Below, in pieces: positions 36,186 through 45,012 of a stretch of 64,000 nt of DNA (its first letter is position 1; every line of letters starts with the position of its first letter). Made by a program: the position numbers and the translations under genes. A model generated the notes under the pieces. The model made no database searches. It was not told the DNA's origin and saw nothing but the letters and a program-made list of their open reading frames with translations. The stretch comes from Victivallaceae bacterium (GTDB lineage Bacteria; Verrucomicrobiota; Lentisphaeria; Victivallales; Victivallaceae), in the NCBI GenBank assembly GCA_028709805.1, contig JAQUTL010000007.1, positions 37,034-101,033 of the forward strand. The letters run 5' to 3'.

Positions 36186-37559
36186 TCACATCTCTCCGGG
36201 CAGCGATATGCCCTTTATTTTTTTAAACAGCGTCACGGCGTGGCTGTCGGTCATGCCGGTGATATAGTCAAGCACGGAAAGCATTTGCAAATAGGTGTCG
36301 CAACAGAATCCGGCGTCGGACAGATCGCAGAACCGCGGCGGCAGCAGCAGCAGCAGCTTCTTACTGCGATAGGAGCAGCTCCCTTCGCCGCGAGCTTCGG
36401 CGGTGGCTTCGGCCACCGCCTGCATGAAGGTGTCAAGCAAACCGCTGGTAAGCTCAAATCCGGCGGCCTGAATCTCCACCGCGCGGCGGAAATTATACAC
36501 GCAGTCGGCGCTGCGGCGCTTGATCTGGCGCAACAGCGGCGCGGACTCGATCAGCGCGGTAAGCGGTTCGGTCAACTTGCCCTCCACGATCTCGTCGTGA
36601 TACTCCGCAAAAGCCCGGCTGCACTGCCGGACCAGCACGCCAAGCACCTTGGCCCGCAGCAGTTCAACCTTCTGATGATCGTCCGGCAAACGGCGGATAA
36701 AACGCTCCAGCGCGCCGTCGGAAATCATCGGCATGAACAATGACTCCAGTTCTTTATAGGTGATGATCTTAAGTTTGTGCGCATCCTCGAAATCAACGAT
36801 CAGGTAGGTGATGTCGTCCGCCGCCTCCACCAGATGCGCGAGCGGGTGGCGGTGCCAGGTCTCTTCGCCCACCTGTATCATGCCGGTGGCTTCGGCCACC
36901 TCGCGGAAAAGACCGATGTCCTGCCGGAAAAAGTTGAATTTCCGCCCCTCGGCGCCGGGCAGCGTCCCTTTCCCGGCGGCGCTGGACGGATATTTACACA
37001 GCGCCGCCAGCGTCGCGCAGGTAAGCTGCATGCCGCCGGTGTGAAACGGCGACTCCAGACGGGCCAGCACCCGGAATCCCTGCGCGTTTCCTTCGTAATT
37101 GGCGAAGTCGGCGGCCTCCTCCGGCGTCAGCCGCCCGGCCAGCTTGCGCGCCACCGGAGAGTTGCCGAACCAATAGCGGATCGCCTCTTCGCCGGCATGA
37201 CCCAGCGGCGGATTGCCGATGTCGTGCGCCAGACAGGCGGCGGCCACGATCGCGCCGATGTCGTTCGGCGCAATGTCCGCCGGATGGTATTTGCCGCAGA
37301 TATAGGTTCCGGCGATGCCGCCGATGCTGCGCCCGATACTGGCGGTTTCCAGCGAATGGGTGAGACGGGTGCGCACATAGTCGTTGTCGGCCAGCGGAAA
37401 GACCTGCGCCTTGTCCTGAAGCCGGCGGAACGCCGAGGAGAACACCACCCGGTCAAAGTCCTGCTGGAACGGCGACCGTCCGGGCGTTATCAGGTCGCGG
37501 GCTTCCCGCCCCAGACGATGGAAAGACAGGCTTTTTCCCCAGTCGAATTGTATGCTCAT
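36186..37559 (-). CDS. dgt: Deoxyguanosinetriphosphate triphosphohydrolase
   Basis: A 457-residue HD-domain dNTPase that splits dGTP into deoxyguanosine and triphosphate. The N-terminus DFDRVVFSSAFRRLQDKAQV and RTRLTHSLETASIGRSIG (metal His of the HD site) are typical, then AACLAHDIGNPPLGHAGEEA supplies the HD pair, and AADDITYLIVDFEDAHKL the distal Asp. The length fits the E. coli-type long Dgt. It is divergent from the V-ATPase operon and heads a dgt-mutM-dus unit, all nucleic-acid maintenance. Confidence 0.92.
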   Translation of the reverse strand: MSIQFDWGKSLSFHRLGREARDLITPGRSPFQQDFDRVVFSSAFRRLQDKAQVFPLADNDYVRTRLTHSLETASIGRSIGGIAGTYICGKYHPADIAPNDIGAIVAAACLAHDIGNPPLGHAGEEAIRYWFGNSPVARKLAGRLTPEEAADFANYEGNAQGFRVLARLESPFHTGGMQLTCATLAALCKYPSSAAGKGTLPGAEGRKFNFFRQDIGLFREVAEATGMIQVGEETWHRHPLAHLVEAADDITYLIVDFEDAHKLKIITYKELESLFMPMISDGALERFIRRLPDDHQKVELLRAKVLGVLVRQCSRAFAEYHDEIVEGKLTEPLTALIESAPLLRQIKRRSADCVYNFRRAVEIQAAGFELTSGLLDTFMQAVAEATAEARGEGSCSYRSKKLLLLLPPRFCDLSDAGFCCDTYLQMLSVLDYITGMTDSHAVTLFKKIKGISLPGEM

Positions 37560-37592
37560 GATTTTAACTTCGCTTCCCTTGTTAAAAGAAAT

Positions 37593-37620
37593 AATATAAC
37601 ACTTTTTGGCGGCCTTTCAA
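37593..37620 (-). promoter_or_regulatory. Promoter of dgt-mutM-dus
   Basis: On the minus strand TTGAAA, 16-bp spacer, TATATT. It is back to back with the V-ATPase promoter; the two -35 boxes are only 2 bp apart (37620 and 37623). Confidence 0.65.
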
Positions 37621-37622
37621 GG

Positions 37623-37650
37623 TTGCAATTTGCGCCAGGCGTGTTATCTT
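37623..37650 (+). promoter_or_regulatory. Promoter of the V-ATPase operon
   Basis: TTGCAA, 16-bp spacer, TATCTT; a 50-bp leader and AGGAGG precede the first ATG. The divergent arrangement with dgt allows shared control. Confidence 0.6.
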
Positions 37651-37700
37651 ATTCTTATATATCTAATCGGAAATAAGATAAAAACACCAGGAGGAACGCG

Positions 37701-38315
37701 ATGGCCGAGGATCTTCAGGGCCTGCTCGAAAAAATTCAGAAGCAGGGATTGGACAAGGCGGCGGCGGATCACGCCGAAATCGTCAACAGGGCAAAACAGG
37801 AAGCCGACGAAATCATCGCGGCGGCCAAAACCAAGGCGGCCGAAATCGTGCATACGGCGGAAGCCGACGCCAAAAGCCTCACCGACCGCGCCGAAAGCGC
37901 CGTCCGTCAGGCGGCGCGGGACATCATCCTGAAACTTGAAGGCGAACTGCGCAGCCGGCTGGCGGCTGTGGTTCAGGAGTCGGCGGTTCCGGCGCTGTCG
38001 CCGGAGCTTATGGCCGACATCATCCGCGAAATGGCCGCCGGATTCGCCAAAAGCGGCGGCAAAGTGACGGCACTTGAACTGCTGGTTTCGCCGCAGACGC
38101 TCAAAAATATGGCCGGCGCACTCAAGACTTCGCTCCGCGCCAGCTTCGAGACCGAGCCGAAACTGTTTGCCGACGCCGAAATTTCCGGCGGCGTAAAGGT
38201 TTCCATCAACGGCAGCGACGTATTCTACGATTTCTCCGACCGCGCCATCACCGACATCGTCTCCACCTATATCGGTCCGCGCCTCGCCGCGGTAGTCCGG
38301 GGCAAGACCGAGTAG
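37701..38315 (+). CDS. V-type ATP synthase subunit E
   Basis: A 204-residue peripheral-stalk subunit. The N-terminal half is a long Ala-, Lys- and Glu-rich helix (ADHAEIVNRAKQEADEIIAA...) that forms a right-handed coiled coil with subunit G/H. The C-terminal globular domain begins near LELLVSPQTLKNMAGALK. It is the first gene of a seven-gene V-ATPase operon on the plus strand and has AGGAGGAACGCG as ribosome-binding site. A separate G/H subunit gene is not visible. Confidence 0.88.
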   Translation: MAEDLQGLLEKIQKQGLDKAAADHAEIVNRAKQEADEIIAAAKTKAAEIVHTAEADAKSLTDRAESAVRQAARDIILKLEGELRSRLAAVVQESAVPALSPELMADIIREMAAGFAKSGGKVTALELLVSPQTLKNMAGALKTSLRASFETEPKLFADAEISGGVKVSINGSDVFYDFSDRAITDIVSTYIGPRLAAVVRGKTE

Positions 38316-38334
38316 GCCGGAACCGGATCATAAA

Positions 38335-38871
38335 ATGAGCGACTACATATTTCTGCTCAGCTCGCTGCCTACCCCGATATGGGGTGAGCCGGCGCCGATC
38401 AGCCTCGAAAAATTCGAGGAGACCTGCCGCGACCACCTTGCCGCGGAGGAGTTCGACGCCCTTTCCCGCGTCCGGCTTGAACCGCCGTTCGACGGCGTTC
38501 CGCGCGGTCTGCCCGAAAACTTCGCCGCCTGGGACACCTGTCTGCGCAACGCATTGGTGCCGCCCCTGGCCGAAGGCCGCGACGTTGCCGCCATGCTCCG
38601 CCCGGAGTCCGGATATTTTTCCGAAATCCCGGCCATCGCCGCCGCCGTAACCGGCGCGGCCACCGTGCTGGAGGCCGAAAAATGGCTGGATACCGCCCGC
38701 TGGGAGGCGGTCGGCTTCTTCACCGGATGCGACGTTTTTACTTTCGACGCGGTATGCGCCTATAAACTGAAACTGCTGCTGATCCTCAAAAGCGATCCGC
38801 GCACACCGCAGCGCGGCGCCGCCAATCTGGACCGGATACTGGCCGCGGTCGAACAGAAGAATCTGAAATAA
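38335..38871 (+). CDS. DUF2764 family V-ATPase-associated protein
   Basis: A 178-residue protein beginning MSDYIFLLSSLPTPIWGEPA, which matches DUF2764. Members of this family are encoded between subunits E and A of bacterial V-ATPase operons, exactly as here. It is predicted to be soluble and helical (CDVFTFDAVCAYKLKLLLIL near the C-terminus). It may be a counterpart of subunit C (AtpC/d), which connects rotor and stator and is otherwise missing from the operon. That equivalence is inference from operon position and size. Confidence 0.8.
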   Translation: MSDYIFLLSSLPTPIWGEPAPISLEKFEETCRDHLAAEEFDALSRVRLEPPFDGVPRGLPENFAAWDTCLRNALVPPLAEGRDVAAMLRPESGYFSEIPAIAAAVTGAATVLEAEKWLDTARWEAVGFFTGCDVFTFDAVCAYKLKLLLILKSDPRTPQRGAANLDRILAAVEQKNLK

Positions 38872-38887
38872 TAATCAAGGAGTCCAA

Positions 38888-40618
38888 ATGGAAAATACCG
38901 GAACCATCGTTGGGGTCAACGGCAATCTGCTGACCGTGGAATTTTCCGGCGTGACAATGCAAAACGAGGTGGGATATGCCAAACTCGGCGACATCCGCCT
39001 CAAATGCGAAGTCATCCGCGTGCGCGGCTGCCGCGCCGACCTTCAGGTGTTTGAAAGCGCCAACAACCTAAAAGTGGGAGACCAAATCGAATTCACCGGC
39101 GAACTGTTGTCGGTTGAGCTTGGGCCGGGACTGCTGACCCAGGTGTTCGACGGGCTTCAGAACCCGCTCCCGGAACTCGCGGAACAGTGCGGGTTCTTTC
39201 TTAAGCGCGGCGTATATCTGAAGGCGCTCGACCGGGAAAAGGTGTGGGAATTCACTCCGTCGGCCAAACCGGGCGACAGGCTGCGCGCCGGCGACGCCGT
39301 CGGCAGCGTCCCGGAAGGCATGTTCCGCCACCAGATCATGACGCCGTTTGCCTGGCGCGGCGAGTGGACGCTCGAATCCGTCGCCTCCGCCGGCAGTTAC
39401 AAAGTCTCCGACACCGTGGCCGAAGCGGTCAACGATAAGGGCGAAAAACGGCCGATCACCATGATCCAGACCTGGCCGGTCAAAGTGGCGATCGACTGCT
39501 ATAAGGAAAAACTTCTCGCCTCCGAGTCTATGATCACCCAGACCAGAAGCATCGACACTTTCTTCCCGGTCGCCACCGGCGGCACCTTCTGCACCCCCGG
39601 ACCGTTCGGCGCCGGAAAAACCGTGCTTCAGCACTCGATCAGCCAGAACGCCGAGGCCGACGTGGTCATCATCGCGGCCTGCGGCGAACGCGCCGGCGAA
39701 GTGGTGGAAATCCTGCGCGAATTTCCCGAACTGACCGATCCGCGGACCGGAAGAAGCCTGATGGACCGCTCAATCATCATCTGCAACACCTCGTCCATGC
39801 CGGTGGCCGCCCGCGAAGCCTCGGTCTATACCGCGGTGACGCTGGCAGAATACTACCGCCAGATGGGGCTTAACTGCCTGCTGCTGGCCGACTCCACCAG
39901 CCGCTGGGCGCAGGCGCTGCGCGAAATGTCCGGACGGTTGGAGGAGATCCCCGGCGAAGAGGCGTTCCCGGCCTATCTGGAGTCGCGCATCGCGGAATTT
40001 TACGAGCGCGCCGGACTGGTCCGCCTGAATAACGGCAAGCTCGGCTCAGTCACCATTGGCGGCTCGGTCAGTCCGGCCGGCGGCAACTTTGAAGAGCCGG
40101 TTACCCAGGCGACGCTGAAAGTGGTCGGCTGCTTCCTCGGTCTTTCCCGCGAACGGTCCGACGCGCGGCGCTATCCCGCCATCCATCCGCTCGACTCCTG
40201 GAGCAAATACAAAAGCGTGGTCGATCCGGCAAAGATCGAATTTGCCAGAACGCTGCTGCGCCGCGGCAACGAGGTCAACCAGATGATGAAGGTGGTCGGC
40301 GAAGAGGGCACCAACATCGACGATTTCATTATCTATCTTAAAAGCGAGTTCCTCGACTACGTCTACTTGCAGCAGAACACCTTCGATAAAGTCGACGGCG
40401 CCACCTCGATGAAGCGCCAGCAGTATATGTTCGCCAAAATCGACGGCGTGCTCCGTTCCGGATTCGACTTCATCGACCGCGACGACGCCCACCGCTATTT
40501 CCTCGAACTCCGCCAGCTTTTCATCGACTGGAACTACCAGGCGTTCGAGTCCGGGGAGTTCAAGGACATGGAGTCGGCCATCGACGCCAAAATAAAGGAG
40601 CACCTCAAAAATGCGTAA
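38888..40618 (+). CDS. V-type ATP synthase catalytic subunit A
   Basis: A 576-residue catalytic subunit. The N-terminal beta barrel begins [17 protein letters not shown]. The characteristic non-homologous region of A subunits contains FEFTPSAK-type sequence ([20 protein letters not shown]). The P-loop is GPFGAGKT (residues about 238-245), Walker B is [20 protein letters not shown] and the catalytic Glu lies in [10 protein letters not shown]. It overlaps the start of subunit B by 8 bp. It hydrolyses or makes ATP in the A3B3 ring. Confidence 0.96.
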   Translation: MENTGTIVGVNGNLLTVEFSGVTMQNEVGYAKLGDIRLKCEVIRVRGCRADLQVFESANNLKVGDQIEFTGELLSVELGPGLLTQVFDGLQNPLPELAEQCGFFLKRGVYLKALDREKVWEFTPSAKPGDRLRAGDAVGSVPEGMFRHQIMTPFAWRGEWTLESVASAGSYKVSDTVAEAVNDKGEKRPITMIQTWPVKVAIDCYKEKLLASESMITQTRSIDTFFPVATGGTFCTPGPFGAGKTVLQHSISQNAEADVVIIAACGERAGEVVEILREFPELTDPRTGRSLMDRSIIICNTSSMPVAAREASVYTAVTLAEYYRQMGLNCLLLADSTSRWAQALREMSGRLEEIPGEEAFPAYLESRIAEFYERAGLVRLNNGKLGSVTIGGSVSPAGGNFEEPVTQATLKVVGCFLGLSRERSDARRYPAIHPLDSWSKYKSVVDPAKIEFARTLLRRGNEVNQMMKVVGEEGTNIDDFIIYLKSEFLDYVYLQQNTFDKVDGATSMKRQQYMFAKIDGVLRSGFDFIDRDDAHRYFLELRQLFIDWNYQAFESGEFKDMESAIDAKIKEHLKNA

Positions 40619-41906
40619 GGTCTATCATAAAATCATTCAGATATCCGGCAACGTCATCACCGTTGAAGCCGAAGACGTCGCCTACAACGAACTGGCCGAG
40701 GTGACCAGCGCGCGCGGCGTGTCGCTGGCGCAGGTGATCCGGCTGCAGGACAACAAGGTGTTTCTTCAGGTGTTCGCCGGCTCCCGCGGCATCAGCACCA
40801 ACGATCAGGTGCGTTTTCTCGGCCGCCCCATGCAGGTGTCCGGCTCCGAACTGCTGCTCGGCCGGGTCTTCAACGGCCGCGGAGAACCGCGCGACGGCCG
40901 CCCGGAAATCAGCGATCAGCAAATCGAGATCGGCGGACCGTCGGTCAATCCGGCGAAACGGGTGATCCCGCGGAACATGATCCGCACCGGCATCCCGATG
41001 ATCGACGTGTTCAACAGCTTGGTCGAATCGCAGAAGCTGCCGATCTTCTCGGTCGCCGGCGAACCGTACAACCAGCTGCTCGCCAGAATCGCGCTTCAGG
41101 CCGAAGTCGATGTGATCATCCTCGGCGGCATGGGGCTGAAATACGACGACTATCTCTTCTTCCGCAATACGCTGGACGAAAAAGGCGCGCTGTCACGCAC
41201 GGTGATGTTCGTCCACACCGCCGCCGACCCGGTGGTCGAATGCCTGCTGGTTCCGGATATGGCTCTGGCGGTGGCGGAAAGCTACGCACTGAACGGCAAG
41301 CGGGTGCTGGTGCTTCTCACCGACATGACCAACTTCGCCGACGCGCTTAAGGAAATCGCCATCACCATGGAACAGATTCCCGCCAACCGCGGCTACCCCG
41401 GCGACCTTTACAGCCAGCTGGCCAGCCGCTATGAAAAAGCGGTCGACTTCGACGGCGCCGGCTCGATCACCATTCTGGCGGTCACCACCATGCCCGGCGA
41501 CGACGTGACCCACCCGGTCCCGGACAACACCGGCTACATCACCGAGGGACAGTTCTATCTGCGCAACGGCCGCATCGAGCCGTTCGGCTCGCTGAGCCGC
41601 CTCAAACAGAACGTGAACAGCCGCACCCGCGAGGACCATCGCGCAATCATGGACACCATGATCCGCTTCTACGCCGACTTCAAGGAGACGCTGGAAAAGC
41701 AGTCCATGGGCTTCCAGATGAGCGCGTGGGATAAAAAACTGCTGAAATACGGCGCGATGTTTGAAGCCAAAATGATGGATCTTTCCGTGAACATTCCGCT
41801 GGAGGAGGCTCTCGACGCCGGCTGGAAAATGCTGGCCGACTGCTTTGACCGCACCGAATGCGGCATCAAGTCCGATCTTGTCAACAAATTCTGGCCCAAG
41901 AAGTAA
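40611..41906 (+). CDS. V-type ATP synthase subunit B
   Basis: A 431-residue regulatory subunit that lacks the P-loop lysine, as is normal for B ([20 protein letters not shown]). Other features are [57 protein letters not shown] and [22 protein letters not shown] [20 protein letters not shown]. It begins inside the end of subunit A and ends 2 bp before subunit D. Confidence 0.95.
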   Translation: MRKVYHKIIQISGNVITVEAEDVAYNELAEVTSARGVSLAQVIRLQDNKVFLQVFAGSRGISTNDQVRFLGRPMQVSGSELLLGRVFNGRGEPRDGRPEISDQQIEIGGPSVNPAKRVIPRNMIRTGIPMIDVFNSLVESQKLPIFSVAGEPYNQLLARIALQAEVDVIILGGMGLKYDDYLFFRNTLDEKGALSRTVMFVHTAADPVVECLLVPDMALAVAESYALNGKRVLVLLTDMTNFADALKEIAITMEQIPANRGYPGDLYSQLASRYEKAVDFDGAGSITILAVTTMPGDDVTHPVPDNTGYITEGQFYLRNGRIEPFGSLSRLKQNVNSRTREDHRAIMDTMIRFYADFKETLEKQSMGFQMSAWDKKLLKYGAMFEAKMMDLSVNIPLEEALDAGWKMLADCFDRTECGIKSDLVNKFWPKK

Positions 41907-41908
41907 CC

Positions 41909-42526
41909 ATGCCCAAACTGAAACTGACAAAAACCGCGCTGAAAGCTGAGAAGGACGACCTTAAACGGTTCAGCCGTTTCCTGCCGACCCTTCAGTTGAA
42001 AAAACAGCAGCTTCAGCTAGAAATGCGCAAGTCGCAGGCGCTGTTCGACGAGAACGCGCGGAAGCAGGAGGAGCTGCGCCGCCGTTTCTCGCGCTGGATC
42101 GCGCTTCTGGGCGACGACAAGGCGGCCGATCTGGTCGCCTCCGCCATCACCGTCACCGGAGTGGACAAGGGCGAAAACAACATCGCCGGCGTCACCGTGC
42201 CGGTCTTCAACCGGGTCGATTTCGCCATCGCCGACATCGACCTGTTCGCGGCCGACTACTTCACCACCTACGCCATCCGCGCCGTCTGCGAGCTGATCTC
42301 GCTGGCCGAGGCGGGTAAGATTCTGGCCAGGCAGCACGAACTGCTGCATCGCGAACTGCGAACCACCACCCAGCGGGTCAATCTGTTTGAAAAAGTGAAG
42401 ATTCCCGAATGCCGGGAGAATATCCGCAAGATCCGCATCTACATGGGCGATCAGGACACCAGCGCCGTGGCCCGCAGCAAAATCGCCAAGGGCAAGTCCG
42501 CCGACATGGAAGGAGGCGCGGCATGA
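41909..42526 (+). CDS. V-type ATP synthase subunit D
   Basis: A 205-residue central-stalk protein. The N-terminal PKLKLTKTALKAEKDDLKRF is the D-subunit signature, followed by long helices that pair with the C-terminal helix (ENIRKIRIYMGDQDTSAV). Subunit D rotates within A3B3 and connects to the K ring. The ATG at 41909 follows the subunit B stop. It overlaps subunit I by 4 bp. A subunit F gene is not recognisable in the operon. Confidence 0.92.
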   Translation: MPKLKLTKTALKAEKDDLKRFSRFLPTLQLKKQQLQLEMRKSQALFDENARKQEELRRRFSRWIALLGDDKAADLVASAITVTGVDKGENNIAGVTVPVFNRVDFAIADIDLFAADYFTTYAIRAVCELISLAEAGKILARQHELLHRELRTTTQRVNLFEKVKIPECRENIRKIRIYMGDQDTSAVARSKIAKGKSADMEGGAA

Positions 42527-44295
42527 TTGTAAAGATGAAGAAACTCACGCTGCTCTGTCTGGCCTCAAGCCGGGTTGAAACGGTCAATCTGCTGGCCGGA
42601 CTCGGCGCGGTTCAGGTGGTCAACGGCAAGCTCGAAGAAACGCACGACCGCCAGACGGTGGCCAATGAACTGCTCCGGCTCGACCGGGTTATCGGCGGCC
42701 TTTCCGCCATCAAGCCAACCCGTCGGCAGCAGCATTTCTCCACACCCGGCAAAGTGCTGCTGGGCGAACTGGACGCCAAGCTGGTGGCGGCGGACGCCGC
42801 CCGCAAGGAGATCGATCAACTCACCCGCCAGCGCGAACTTCTGCTGCCGTGGGGGGACTTCTCGCCCGAACAGCTGAAGAAGCTCCGCAAACAGGGCATA
42901 TATGTGGCGCTCTGCATTCTGACAAAAGAGGAATTCGCCGCCTTTACTGCGCCGGAGGGCGCGGTGGTGTCGGTGGTGGAGACCACCCGGAGTCAGGTGC
43001 GGTTCGCCGTCTCCGGCATCGGCCCGCAGCCGGACGGTCTGCCGCTGGCGTCGATTCCGGACACTATGAGTCTGAGCGAAGTGGACGGCCGGCTGGCCGA
43101 ACGCGCCGCCGAATCCGCCGAACTCCAGAACACGCTGGCCGAATCACACGGCGCGCTGGCCGTTCTGCGCGATTATCAGGCGAAAATACTCAACGAATAC
43201 GAATTTCTCGCCTGCCGCGACGGCATGACCGAATTCGGCGAAATCGCCGTGCTGCACGGCTTTGTTCCGGTCACCGCCGCCGATAAGCTCGCCGACAACG
43301 CGCGCCAACACGGCTGGGGACTGGTGCTGGAAGACCCGTCCGATGAGGACATGCCGCCGGTGCTGCTCGACCTGCCAAAATGGGTGGAGCCGCTGCGCCC
43401 GCTGCTGGAATTTCTCGGCATCGTTCCGGGCTACCGCGAAATCGACATCAGCTTCCCGATGCTGGTGTTCATGACGGTCTTCTTTGCCATGCTGGTCAAC
43501 GACGCCGGATACGGACTGGTCTTTCTGGCCGCCTCGCTCTGGGGCGTCTGGCACTTCCGCCGCAATCCCAAGGGGCGGCAGGCCTCGGCGCTGGTGGTGA
43601 TCTTCAGCATCGCCACCGTGGCGTGGGGAATGGCGGCCGGCAGCTGGTTCGGCGTCGAAGCCGGCGGCTGCGACTTCCTGACCAACCCGGCGACGCGCAA
43701 CGGAAATCTGATTTTCGTCTGTTTCACTCTGGCGGTGACCCAGCTTTCGCTGGGCCATCTGTGCTTGTTGTTCAAGTCATTGAAAATCAGAAACATCATC
43801 TGCCAGCTCGCGTGGATCATGGTGCTGATCGGCTTCTATCTTCTGGCGGTGACGGTGGTGGCGTATCCGGATATGAATATGCCGGAATGCGTTAAATACC
43901 TCATCGGCATCGGAACCGGACTGCTGATGGTGTTCAAGGTGGAATGGAAGGATGTGGGATCGGTCTTCAACTTTCCGTTCGAGATCATCAACTGCTTCAC
44001 CGACACCCTGAGCTACATCCGTCTGTTTGCGGTCGGCATGTCCGGCGGCTACATGGCAATGTGCTTCAACGGCATGGTGGCCGACATCTTCGCCTCCGGG
44101 CGCGAGTCGCTGACCGGCATGCTGATCGCGGTGCCGTGCGGCATCCTGATCGTACTGGCGGCGCACAGTCTGAACATTGCGCTGGGGCTGATCGCGGTAC
44201 TGGTGCACGGGGTGCGTCTGAACACGCTGGAATTTTCCAATCATGTCGGTCTTACCTGGTCCGGTACCGAGTACCGGCCGTTGAAAAAAAGATAA
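42523..44295 (+). CDS. V-type ATP synthase subunit I (a subunit)
   Basis: A 590-residue stator subunit. The soluble N-terminal half has the collar helices (EVDGRLAERAAESAELQNTL) and the membrane half about seven helices, from DISFPMLVFMTVFFAMLVND onward. The essential arginine that interacts with the K ring is expected in the segment CFTDTLSYIRLFAVGMSGGY. The start is at 42523, coupled by ATGA to the end of subunit D; upstream in-frame starts fall inside subunit D. This subunit completes the ion path between the stator and the K ring. Confidence 0.93.
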   Translation: MIVKMKKLTLLCLASSRVETVNLLAGLGAVQVVNGKLEETHDRQTVANELLRLDRVIGGLSAIKPTRRQQHFSTPGKVLLGELDAKLVAADAARKEIDQLTRQRELLLPWGDFSPEQLKKLRKQGIYVALCILTKEEFAAFTAPEGAVVSVVETTRSQVRFAVSGIGPQPDGLPLASIPDTMSLSEVDGRLAERAAESAELQNTLAESHGALAVLRDYQAKILNEYEFLACRDGMTEFGEIAVLHGFVPVTAADKLADNARQHGWGLVLEDPSDEDMPPVLLDLPKWVEPLRPLLEFLGIVPGYREIDISFPMLVFMTVFFAMLVNDAGYGLVFLAASLWGVWHFRRNPKGRQASALVVIFSIATVAWGMAAGSWFGVEAGGCDFLTNPATRNGNLIFVCFTLAVTQLSLGHLCLLFKSLKIRNIICQLAWIMVLIGFYLLAVTVVAYPDMNMPECVKYLIGIGTGLLMVFKVEWKDVGSVFNFPFEIINCFTDTLSYIRLFAVGMSGGYMAMCFNGMVADIFASGRESLTGMLIAVPCGILIVLAAHSLNIALGLIAVLVHGVRLNTLEFSNHVGLTWSGTEYRPLKKR

Positions 44296-44321
44296 CCTAA
44301 AAAAATCAAGGAGATACAAAA

Positions 44322-44855
44322 ATGACGAATGAAATGATGCGGGCAATGATTTCCGGCGGCGGCTATGTGGCGCTGGGGTTGGCGGCGCTCGGTTCGGCCT
44401 ACGGCTGCGGCGCAGCGGTGATGGCCGCCTGCGGCGCGTGGAAAAAAATATATTCGCAGAACAAACCGGCGCCGTTCCAGCTGCTGGTTTTCTGCGGCCT
44501 GCCGCTTTCCCAGACAATTTACGGCGTGCTGCTGTTCATGCTGATTCACGGCAAGGCGGCGAATGACGACTTCGCGTCTTTCTGGCCGATGTTTGTATTC
44601 CTCGGCTTCTTTGCCGGACTCGCGCTGTGCGCCTCCGCCTGGTGGCAGGGACGCGGCGCGGCCACGGCGTGCGACGCTTTTGCCGAAACCGGCAAGGGTT
44701 TCGCAAACTATCTGATGGTGCTCGGCATCATCGAAACCGTGTCGCTGTTCGCGCTGGTGTTTGCGATTCTGGCGCTGCCGACCGAGGCGCAGGCCGCGGC
44801 GCAGGCTGCCGCGCATGCCGCAACCCAGGCCGCACAGGTGGTGGTTGCCAACTGA
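44322..44855 (+). CDS. V-type ATP synthase membrane rotor subunit K
   Basis: A 177-residue double-hairpin proteolipid with four membrane helices. The ion-binding residues known from the Enterococcus hirae Na+-ATPase K ring (Leu61, Thr64, Gln65, Gln110, Glu139) fall at Leu60, Ser63, Gln64 (GLPLSQTIYG), Gln109 (WWQGRG) and Glu138 (LGIIETVSLF), one residue shifted. This supports Na+ rather than H+ transport. The C-terminus has an unusual Ala/Gln-rich tail of about 23 residues (EAQAAAQAAAHAATQAAQ). It is the last gene of the operon, followed by a terminator. Confidence 0.93.
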   Translation: MTNEMMRAMISGGGYVALGLAALGSAYGCGAAVMAACGAWKKIYSQNKPAPFQLLVFCGLPLSQTIYGVLLFMLIHGKAANDDFASFWPMFVFLGFFAGLALCASAWWQGRGAATACDAFAETGKGFANYLMVLGIIETVSLFALVFAILALPTEAQAAAQAAAHAATQAAQVVVAN

Positions 44856-44873
44856 CATTTAGTTTTGTCCGAA

Positions 44874-44909
44874 ACCCGCGCCGCAACGATTTGCCGCGCG
44901 GGTTTTTTT
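44874..44909 (+). terminator. Terminator of the V-ATPase operon
   Basis: ACCCGCG and CGCGGGT form a stem around a loop of about 16 nt, followed by six to seven T. It begins 19 bp after the subunit K stop. Confidence 0.85.
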
Positions 44910-44946
44910 GTCTCCGCCGCCGTGATCATCCGGCAGGAAACAGGGC

Positions 44947-44996
44947 AAAAAAAGAGGCCCCGCCGCCGCGACAGGGAGGTATCGCGGTACGGGGCC
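44947..44996 (-). terminator. Terminator of the PHP-LamG gene
   Basis: On the minus strand GGCCCCG pairs with CGGGGCC and, inside, CCGCGA with TCGCGG, followed by TCTTTTTTT. It faces the V-ATPase terminator, so the two convergent units are well insulated. Confidence 0.8.
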
Positions 44997-45012
44997 GACT
45001 GGAGAGTGCCGG

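Noticed and set aside
38061..38070. AAAGTGACGG as a further copy of the repeat
   Set aside because: It lies inside subunit E coding sequence in a well-conserved stretch (GGKVTALELL), without neighbouring copies; probably chance.
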